This document shows, piece by piece, positions 56,251 through 64,000 of a DNA stretch of 64,000 nucleotides. A program made the position numbers and the translations under genes. How positions within the stretch are numbered: the first letter of the stretch is position 1; each line of letters starts with the position of its first letter. A model generated the notes under the pieces. That model saw nothing but the letters and a program-made list of their open reading frames with translations, had not been told where the DNA came from and did no database searches. This DNA comes from Pagrus major (Eukaryota > Chordata > Actinopteri > Spariformes > Sparidae): positions 578,501 to 642,500 of the forward strand of contig NC_133233.1 in the NCBI RefSeq assembly GCF_040436345.1. The letters are read 5' to 3'.

Positions 56251-57134
56251 ACCTACTAACCTCTTAAATAGATAGATCGATATATATTCCTCCACTCTCA
56301 CTTTATGTCTCTGAACTCCCTGGCACAAGATGTGATGACTAACCTGTGACCGTCTGTGTAAGACTGGCTTTTCAATTCAAGCTTCGGGGACCAAACTACA
56401 CCAGCTGCTTTCACACAACTGACTGCACTCCGTGTTCTTGCTCTGTCCTACATTTTTTCTTTTTGTACATATATGATGCATCTAGTCTGGCATGGTGTCC
56501 CACAATGTGCATGGGATCTTCTCAACCTATCATAATTAGTTGTTCTAGCTTAGTATCCAAAGCTAGATGTTTTACTCTTTATAGTAATCTGTGCTGTCCC
56601 AATGTGTTGTTTCCACCACAAATCCAGCAACCAGAACACCCACCAACATTGTGTGAGTATGATGTGGATTGTAACAGAAGTCAGTCAGGATAACTCAAAT
56701 GTCATTGTGGCCATTTGTGCATTTCTGTCTTCCTACACGGTTTTAGCTGATCCACTGAATAGTTACAAATATATCCTTATGTTATTCTTTGTAGCTTGTT
56801 ATATTGAAAATTAAATAGTAGCACTGCCAAAGCTCTGCCAAAAGGCAAAACAATAAACACATTTTCATTCCTGTTAAATTGACGCAATAAAAGCCTCCTG
56901 TTTATTTGTCAGCTGAAATATTTTAATATGAAAGAGAAGCAGCCAAGTAACTTTGATTTCTCATCCACATAAAAACAAATACAGATTTGAGTGGATACAT
57001 CATCCACATTAACAAAAACATATTTCAGTGGAGGTAGACTTGAATGCTAAAATGGTACAACTTTTAGTATCCATAACATTGGTCACAGTACAGTATTAAT
57101 TCAATTAAACAGTACCACTGAATCTCTTATGGTT
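56251..57134. other. No gene seen
   Basis: A 115-codon plus-strand frame at 56,346-56,693 is Cys-rich and low in similarity to anything that I know; I treat it as chance. Confidence 0.4.
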
Positions 57135-57230
57135 CTTTAATTCGCAGTACAACTGAATGAGAAGCAACCAGGTAACTTCTATATGAGAAGTAGTTGGTTG
57201 CTTCTAATTCAGCTGTACTGCGAATTAAAG
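57135..57230. repeat. Imperfect palindrome, 45-bp arms
   Basis: CTTTAATTCGCAGTACAACT at 57,135 is matched inversely by the arm ending at 57,230 (about 41 of 46 bases), with a 5-base centre. It lies between the convergent integrase and HECT genes. Confidence 0.8.
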
Positions 57231-59816
57231 AGCAGTATGGAAAAAACAATAGTAGTACACAATCTAAAACAGTTACATAATGCAAAAACAGGCATTTGGG
57301 ACAGAGACTGGATGATAGAGAGGGTACTGGGGGGTGGGGGGTACTACAATAACATCAATATTAACGTTAACTTACACATTAACTTGAATTCACTTATTTA
57401 TTCTTCACAAATAAATTCTCAACAGTTTTAACAAACCACATCACACTCTGTCAAATCCTGCACCATTTGATTGCAGTTTGCAGTAGTGTTTTGAAGGACT
57501 CAGTCTTTGATGTGGGCGACTGGAAATGTGATAGTGTCAGTGCAAGCACTGACAGTTGGAAAGCAAATACTATGAGTCGGCATGTCATTCATACATTCAT
57601 GATTAAACTTCACAGTGATACTGAATTTCTGCCGCTCCGCTAAAAGCAGATGTCTGTGGGCTTGACCCGTCATCCACTGCATGACTGAGGATACAGTCAG
57701 GGTATCTTCTGTACGATCAGGGTGTGCATCTTGAAAAGACAAAAAGCTTAAGTCGTAAGAAATCTGTTCAGTCATTTTATATGCCAACAATTTGGTGAAT
57801 TGCTCAGTGTTTTTCAGCAGCCTGGGTTGGTTTGCTGTAAATGCTCATGTAATTTTTTGTTAACAGCAGGCCTGAAGTAAAATTAGTGTGGTACTTGTGA
57901 TTTTTCTTTATTCTAAACTGCACTACTAGTTAAAAAAGGTAAACATCTGTGAGCTATCTTCTCAGCAAAAAGCAGTTTGGCTAAGTAAATAAGTGCAAAA
58001 GTATGGGATGTTTAGAGGGTAAATCTTTCAAGAGTTCAGAAATGTAAGTGGGAGCTTGTCCATGAATGGCCTGATAGGTAATAACCAATATTTTAAAATG
58101 AATCCTGAAATAAACTGGAAGCCAGTGCAGAGAAAACAAGATGGGGGTGATATGGCATTCTACTACTTACTTTAAATTGAAGGTTGTACATACTTTCAAG
58201 TTCAAGAAGGAAGTCCTGAAAGTACTCCGAGATTTTCCGTTCTTTCACATGCTTACTTGAACCACTTGAGCTGAAATTCAGGGCCAGATGGGAAAGGATG
58301 TAATGTGAGTCCACCTAGATAAAAAAAAAAAAAAGGTAATCTGAGATTCCCTGATAATTACCTGCTTAAGAAGCAAGGGGTAAGCTAAGGAAATACCATG
58401 TAGTACAACTTGTAAAAACCTCGAAGCTATACTGTACAATAGCATACCAAATCATTGTCTCCAGCGATGAGGGGCTGCGACACACTTCCAGCCTTGTCTG
58501 TATCACTTTGATGAGGTTATACACTTTCAGGCCCTCACGTAGTTGTTGGAGTATGGGCATGCGTTTTGTCATCACATGAAGTCAAATTGTCCTGAATACA
58601 GAAAAATTAACTTCACACTATTGCCTAGGTGTAACACTGAAATGGTGGGAAGGTGCGAATACAGCAATGTAAAAACACTATTACAAGAAAAGATCCTGCA
58701 CGAAAACTCCTACTACAGTAAAAGGAAATAAGTATTATCAGCTTTTTGTAGTTAAAGAATATAAAGTACAATATTAAATCATCATAAAAATGGAAATACT
58801 TAGATGAAGTACAAGTACCTTCAAATTGTACTGAAGTGCAGTACTTGATGAAAGGTAAATTTTAGTTACGTTCCACCACTGACGTTATGGCAGCAAGCTC
58901 AAGAATAACGCCATGAAAAAGGCTTTGCTACTATATGCAGGCAATACTATTTCCTTGTATTCCTATATTAACACAAAACAAACTTTCAACATTTTAACAG
59001 GAGCAGAGTGCCTCAAGATCATTTGGCTTTACTCGAATGGTCAAAAAGATTTCACATTCAAGCCAAAGAGCACCTTGGAAAAGACTTTTGGAAAGCGCTT
59101 GCCATTATTCTCACATTTTTTGAGGGGAAAGCAAACTACACATGGCAATCTGGGGTCACACTGCAATGTGTTACAAAAACAGTAGTATTTACCTCAATAT
59201 GCTGTCTTTGTGCTCCATGTCTATTTTCCCTGTGTAGCCACAGTCCACGACGTCTTGGATGTGGGCTGTCATGTCATCTGCTTCTTCAATCTTAAATAAT
59301 CACACCCAAAACATTAAATTGTACATTTATTCTTTTCAGTATTAAGTAGTATGTGTGAAGCACTTTAAGACAATATTAAATAGGTACAATGTCTGGAAAA
59401 AAAAAGGCAACTTACCGCTTGTATCAGTGATGAGTGACACCATTTTTGCAAGTACCGTGGTGCTGGTCCTCCTTGTGCTATGCTCACTGCAAAAATTTCC
59501 CCTGCAGCCCTACAAACAAGAACAGGATGGTTTAAACAACGTAAGTACAAGGGGAAGTCTCAGTTCTGTTTCACAATCAGAATCATATGTATATATAAAT
59601 GCACCTGAAGAGCTCATCATCCAGGTCATTGAGCAAGTATTTGGGCATCTTTCCCTTTTCACCATCACCTTCAAAAAGTCTTTTTTCTATCCCAGCCACC
59701 ATTGCTATAATCCAGAACAAAGCAAGTCAAATCTTGAAGACTGTCAAACAAGTACAGAGGAACGTGTCTGATTATTCCAGTCATGTGACTATTTAATTAA
59801 CTGCTCTGTTATTCTG

Positions 59817-59894
59817 TGTAGGAGATACACTAATAATAAATGTAATTTATTAATCACTGGCGATTAATAAAACACTCATTAATGTGTTCCTACA
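59817..59894. mobile_element. TGTAGGA/TCCTACA repeat, short copy
   Basis: Same ends as 35,721-36,211 but only 78 bases, flanked by TCTG on both sides (a possible 4-bp duplication). TG...CA ends plus a 4-bp duplication would suit a retroviral-type LTR remnant. Confidence 0.6.
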
Positions 59895-60403
59895 TCTGAA
59901 ACAAAACACTCCGAGTTTCCCATCTCAGGCTGAATCAACTCAGAGTTGGTTTTGTCAAGCCTGTTTGTAGAAGGCACCTCAGTTCAGAAGTCAAAGAAAA
60001 CAAAACAACCGAATCAACAAGACCACAAAGAAAAGATACACAAGCCACAAGTAATGATTCTTCATTTGATTTTTACCCTGTGACAAAATTACTCATGAAT
60101 GTCCAGTACTTACCAGACAGAAATTCTTTTCTTAGGGCCCCTGTATCGAGCCCTGGCTCACCCAGGAATGTAACTTTCAAGGGATTAACTGGACTGCCAT
60201 TTTTTTGACGTTTCCACATCTTAAGACATCTTTCCACCACATTCTCCTGAGACACACATAAATCAAAGGTCTTGTCGGTGTCCACCTGAGATCTGACCCA
60301 CATGATGACATCCTCCTCACTGTAAGAATATATATAATCTCGATATAAGACAGATATTGGGACATATGTTTTTAAACACATATAAAAGCATTATATTAAA
60401 AAA

Positions 60404-60419
60404 TAAATAAATAAATAAA

Positions 60420-60462
<43 letters not shown>
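60404..60462. repeat. AAT microsatellite
   Basis: AAATA repeats run into about 14 AAT triplets immediately downstream (minus strand) of a HECT-gene exon donor. Confidence 0.9.
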
Positions 60463-60463
<1 letters not shown>

Positions 60464-62649
60464 CATGAGATAAGATCCAAATCAGCCTGAAGTGTGTCTC
60501 CTTTACAGGCTCTGTCCTCAGGACTATAACAATAAAGGCAATCATTATTGATCTTCACAGATAATATGCTGTCAAAATTAGTGTACAAACCAGACATCTG
60601 GCCTTCTAAGTCTCAAAAAATAATAAATGCAACATTTCACATGACACATACAAACTTATAAATGAATCTACAGAGTAGGAAAAAAAATGTCAGACGACCA
60701 AAAACAATGAACTGCATCCACAAAAACTTGCATGAACCTCTTGCAAATAGGGCATTGGACCTCATCTTCCTGCATGCAGGCATATGAATTAACAACCTGA
60801 GCAAAAAGCTTCAGGCAAACTCTTATCATCAAAACAGTAAAACAGTGACAGTAGTACAGTAAAAAAAAAAAAGTGCTCTACTTGTTGATGGCTGTGGTCT
60901 TCACAGGTTGATGAGGCAGATCCAGATGTAGATTGGTCAACAAAGATCAAATCTTCATCCTAGATGTAAAACAAAACAGATGCAATAACAGCTCTTTAAT
61001 ATTATGTCAGAGCTAAACTAGGGGTGTTAAAAACTTTCAACAGTAACTTTTAGCAGACTACTGTGCAGACTTCAACAGACTTCAATTCAACAGACTTCAT
61101 ATTTGTTACAAGATAAGCTATATTTGGTTCACAGCTTAAAGATGGCTCAAACAGTCAATATACACACATATTAAACTTGTACTAACTTTGATAATTAACA
61201 GTAAGACATTTCACCTGTGTTTCAGGGCTACACTGCACTACACAATCATTGTGTTGCAATCCTTGCAGCTAGCCTTTAGCATTAGGGCAAACTCAGGAGC
61301 ACTAGCAGGGAGAGGTGTAAGGTCAAGTTCGTCCTGAAGAGGAACAATAAACAGGACAAACATAAAAGAAGTTGCATTTTAAGTACAGTAATTATGTACC
61401 TGCTGCTTTAGAAAGGAGCCACCTGTCCTGGAGCTGTGTCATCCTGGGGAATGTCTTCACCAACAAATATTTTTTGAGGTATATGAAAGGCATTGCACAG
61501 AACCCTTGATGACACAGGCAATTAGGCAATGTACTTGCTTCAACATGCATAATACCTCAACATGTGATATGTCAGAATCTACTGACATAGTCCTCTTCCC
61601 CAGGCCAGCTTACATAAAAGTTAACTCCTCCTTGGGGTTTGGAGTTACTTCCACATTAGATCCAAGTAAAAAAAGGAAACATCGAACGGCTTCCATATCT
61701 TCACAGCCTTGGCTGTAGGCATTTGACCTCTGGGGAGTGCTCTTTTCTTGCCTCGGAAGAATCCAGGGAAAGACCTGTGTGATTGTAGAAAAATAATGTT
61801 ATTAGTTCCAACTTAAAAGGAAGCCGACTGTCAAGCCACATGCACCACATCCAAGTACCAGAGAAAATAATAAAGATAAACAAATTAAACCACACAACCT
61901 AAATCAGCAGCTCCATCATTGCGCTACCATCATGGCAAAGCCAGAGTAATGTAATTCATTTTACCTGAATAATCCCATACCATTAATGGTGAAATTGCAG
62001 GTACAGTATAATGTCTACAGTAGAAACAATATAGAAAAAGTAGTAAAAATGTACAGTGTTAAAAGCCTAACTTGGTCATGTTCTCTCCACATGAAGAGAA
62101 GAGACTGATCCTGATAAAATACATGTAACGTGAAAATGTGCATTTACATGACACATTTAGGTGGTCAATTTACATGGGTGCAAAACTGTCTACCTGCCCA
62201 TTTCAGTCTGGACTGAGAGTCGCTGACTCTGTCCCTGTCCCTGTCCATGTCCATGTCCCTGACTTTCATTCAGCATCGCCCTTGAAATCAGAGACAGGAG
62301 GTGTCTGGCCGTCTCTGTGGCTTCACGTGCATCATACTGGAAAGGGATTTCACATGTATGGACATTGGTAAAAGGACATCAGTACATTACAGTACAATGC
62401 ATTACTGTCACTTAGGCTGTACAGAAACAAATTAAGCAATGACTTACCCTAGCTTGTGACTGCTGTTGGTTTTCCATTCTGGCATTAAAAGAAAAACGGA
62501 CGTATTATTTTGACAGTATTTATGTAACATTGCATAACAATAAAAGTCATGGTCAATAAAAAACAACAGCGAATGAAGATCAATGTAGTGTTCCCAATGA
62601 ATCTGTAGATCCATTCCATAATATTACAGACACATAAATCTGAGTTTGG

Positions 62650-63156
62650 TAATGTGCATGAATTTGTTAAATTATTCGCCACGTGTTTGTTGACATTAGA
62701 ACAGCTGTAGTGAGAATGGGAGCCGGGAGGAGTAGCGGCAGCCCACTACACAGTGGAAACTGGCACCGCGTTCAGCAGTAGTACTGTTGTGTAGGAACCG
62801 TGACGTTTTGGCACCGCAAGTACCATGCAACACTAAATGTTTAAATCACAGCCCTACGTTGTATACGCCTCCCTGTAATTCATTACTTGTGTTGTTGTTG
62901 TTGTGAACGTACGGCAGGCTGTAGCCAACGATATATAGCGCAATTCATTACTTATGGGAAACGTTTCAAGAGCAACAGGCTATCAACTTACTTCCAAGCA
63001 GCACAGCACAAGGGAGAGGTGGGTGTAATGCGGAAGGCGTAGCTGGCGCTGGAGTCAGGTCAAACCAACCAATAGAAACTCTTCTCTCATCCACCAGCGT
63101 AGGCCCCGCCCATCAAGTGCAGTTGAATTCGCAAGCAAAACTTTAGAACTTGCAAG
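62650..63156 (-). repeat. Right long inverted repeat
   Basis: Inverse copy of 51,893-52,517, described there. It begins about 170 bases upstream of the HECT start codon, so it probably holds that gene's promoter. It is cut at 63,157 by CAGGGCCGGCC of a hAT. Confidence 0.9.
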
Positions 63157-63472
63157 CAGGGCCGGCCGCTGGCATAAACACTCTATGCGGTTGTTTAGGG
63201 CCACAACCACTAGAGGGGGCCACACGATCAGTGTGCTATTGGATTTTTGATCCTCTCTTTATTTCAACATATACTACAATACAATGGCGGTAACATATCA
63301 ATTTAAACAGTCGTATTAGTACAGGGGTGAAAAATAAACCAGTAAAGTAAGTTAGTTTGTGACCGCTCCCTCCTCCGTGCGTAACCATGGTGACAATGCA
63401 GCCGCAGCGGTCGGCAACCGCGGCATTGTGGGTATCGTTATTTCGCTGGTGTGGGAAATTAACAACACCACA

Positions 63473-63557
63473 ATGGCTCCTAAAAGAAAATTTAGGAGTG
63501 GTGCGGAAGGACGAAAAAAAAGAAAAACCGAGACGGAAAGAAGATCACAAGATAAAG
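63473..63557 (+). CDS. First exon of a ZMYM1-like hAT transposase
   Basis: ATG at 63,473 starts MAPKRKFRSGAEGRKKRKTE, the basic SGAE-type leader common to this hAT transposase family (a probable nuclear-localisation segment), and ends at a strong donor AAAG|GTATGT. The leader is intact here. TTF finger, catalytic core and dimerisation domain would lie beyond the window. Confidence 0.7.
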
Positions 63558-63610
63558 GTATGTTATAATGTGACTGTTTGATTCATTTCATTTCAATCAG
63601 ATTAACTAAT

Positions 63611-63670
63611 CTGCGCGTTTTTTCTTGCTAGCACGCTACACGCTACGTGCTAGCAAGAAAAAACGCGCAG
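63611..63670. repeat. Perfect hairpin, 25-bp arms, 10-base loop
   Basis: CTGCGCGTTTTTTCTTGCTA plus GCACG at 63,611-63,635 is exactly matched in inverse by 63,646-63,670. It lies in the intron after the hAT exon. Confidence 0.95.
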
Positions 63671-64000
63671 CATTGCTGTTATTCTAAAAATAGCATAATG
63701 AGAGCACTTTCACGTTGTATCCGACACATCGCAACACAGCAGGGGGTTATTGAACTTAATAATAAGCTAGCTGGTAAGCTAGTCGGGCTCTCTGGCTGCG
63801 TGTCACGTCAGAAATGTGAAAAGTAGACAGCGAAAACACAGCTTTTAATGAAGAATGGACTATGAACAGACCAGCAAGCAGTTCAAAAACAGTATGTTTC
63901 AAATAAGCACAAATCCTTTGTGATATTATATAGTCAATCAATCCATTTTATTTTAGGATGCAGAAGCACTCTGTTATGTATTATTTAGCCCTGACTACAC
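63671..64000. other. Intron or internal hAT DNA, no gene seen
   Basis: No coding frame supported to the end of the window. Confidence 0.4.

Larger units (their letters stand above)
57500..62477 (-). pseudogene. G2E3-like HECT-domain E3 ubiquitin ligase gene, multi-exon
   Basis: Minus-strand exons: 62,477-62,448 (MENQQQSQAR); 62,336-62,194 (YDAREATETARHLLSLISRA); from 61,774 (SFPGFFRGKKRALPRGQMPT), disrupted by a slip in a T7 run and a TAA before AGLGKRTMS; 60,524-60,464; 60,319-60,114 (NPLKVTFLGEPGLDTGALRK, start of HECT); 59,704-59,605 (KMPKYLLNDLDDELFR); 59,509-59,416 (IFAVSIAQGGPAPRYLQKW); 59,290-59,193; about 58,600-58,455 (MPILQQLREGLKVYN); 58,314-58,194; 57,729-57,500 (FSITVKFNHECMND, then PTHSICFPTV). 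HECT ligases pass ubiquitin through a C-terminal Cys; the Cys of SICF sits where that Cys is expected. Donors and acceptors are good. The stop, the T-run shift and a TGA near 58,585 make it a likely pseudogene. Confidence 0.75.
51893..63156. mobile_element. Large inverted-repeat element carrying integrase and HECT ligase genes
   Basis: Inverted repeats at about 51,893-52,517 and 62,650-63,156 enclose two convergent multi-exon genes: a plus-strand integrase-type transposase (from 52,813) and a minus-strand HECT E3 ligase (from 62,477). The full element must reach further: left-end direct repeats extend to about 51,830, and the right end is cut by a hAT at 63,157. Nested guests inside include a hAT at 53,092-53,915, a zinc-finger-transposon fragment at 55,888 and a TGTAGGA repeat at 59,817. 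Integrase-type transposases with a cellular-type HECT gene suggest a large DNA transposon; a link to Repbase's IS3EU or Ginger groups is possible but not shown. Confidence 0.7.
63157..64000 (+). mobile_element. hAT element (ZMYM1-like), 5' part, runs off the window
   Basis: The terminus CAGGGCCGGCCGCTGGCATA is a classic hAT end, and 5' non-coding DNA follows to a first exon. The other terminus, and with it the target duplication, lies outside the window. Confidence 0.75.

Noticed and set aside
56346..56693. 115-codon plus-strand frame
   Set aside because: Cys/Ser/Thr-rich low-similarity translation without splice or promoter context.

Overview
The window reads as vertebrate, most probably teleost, intergenic DNA built almost wholly of transposable elements. 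Reasons: GT-AG introns, LINE and LTR classes typical of fish (Tx1/L1-like, Penelope, Gypsy, BEL/Pao, a retrovirus-like pol), fish-type hAT, piggyBac and Kolobok ends, a tRNA-headed SINE, and several families nested in one another. I found no intact host protein gene. Possible host-like remnants are a multi-exon minus-strand gene at about 18.35-21.52 kb and a plus-strand terminal exon near 21.9 kb. All family names come from protein motifs and end sequences recognised by eye; no database search was run.

Layout. 0-7.7 kb: LINE tails, a piggyBac end, a BED-finger hAT copy with a perfect 8-bp target duplication, a THAP-bearing TTAA element (Kolobok-like) with a 67-bp tandem repeat, and a second hAT end. 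7.75-11.4 kb: a Tx1/L1-like LINE (minus) that has lost its 3' half. 12.0-14.75 kb: an L2/Rex1-like LINE tail and a 1.9-kb fold-back element. 14.85-18.3 kb: Penelope pieces and a Gypsy integrase (minus). 18.35-21.5 kb: the multi-exon minus-strand gene. 22.9-29.2 kb: a retrovirus-like pol fragment split by a 5.3-kb L1 that has a poly(A) tail and a 10-bp target duplication. 29.19-35.72 kb: a two-LTR Gypsy element with a tRNA-His-like primer site. 36.2-39.64 kb: a BEL/Pao pol. 39.64-42.96 kb: a hAT element inside the BEL LTR region. 43-43.9 kb: a pogo/Tigger-like remnant. 44.6-47.6 kb: a 3-kb minisatellite with a SINE in it. 48.8-51.45 kb: two broken minus-strand genes of a zinc-finger transposon family.

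The most interesting part is about 51.89-63.16 kb. Two inverted repeats of 500-600 bp face each other across 11.3 kb. Inside them are a plus-strand integrase-type transposase gene next to the left repeat and a minus-strand HECT-domain (G2E3-like) E3 ubiquitin ligase gene next to the right repeat. The genes converge, and their first coding exons look alike. This suggests one large cut-and-paste element that carries a ubiquitin ligase beside its transposase. Both genes are now damaged, a hAT copy sits in the integrase exon with an exact 8-bp duplication, and another hAT cuts the right end.

Nearly every reading frame is broken by stops, frameshifts or deletions, so this is a graveyard with several datable layers rather than a set of working genes.
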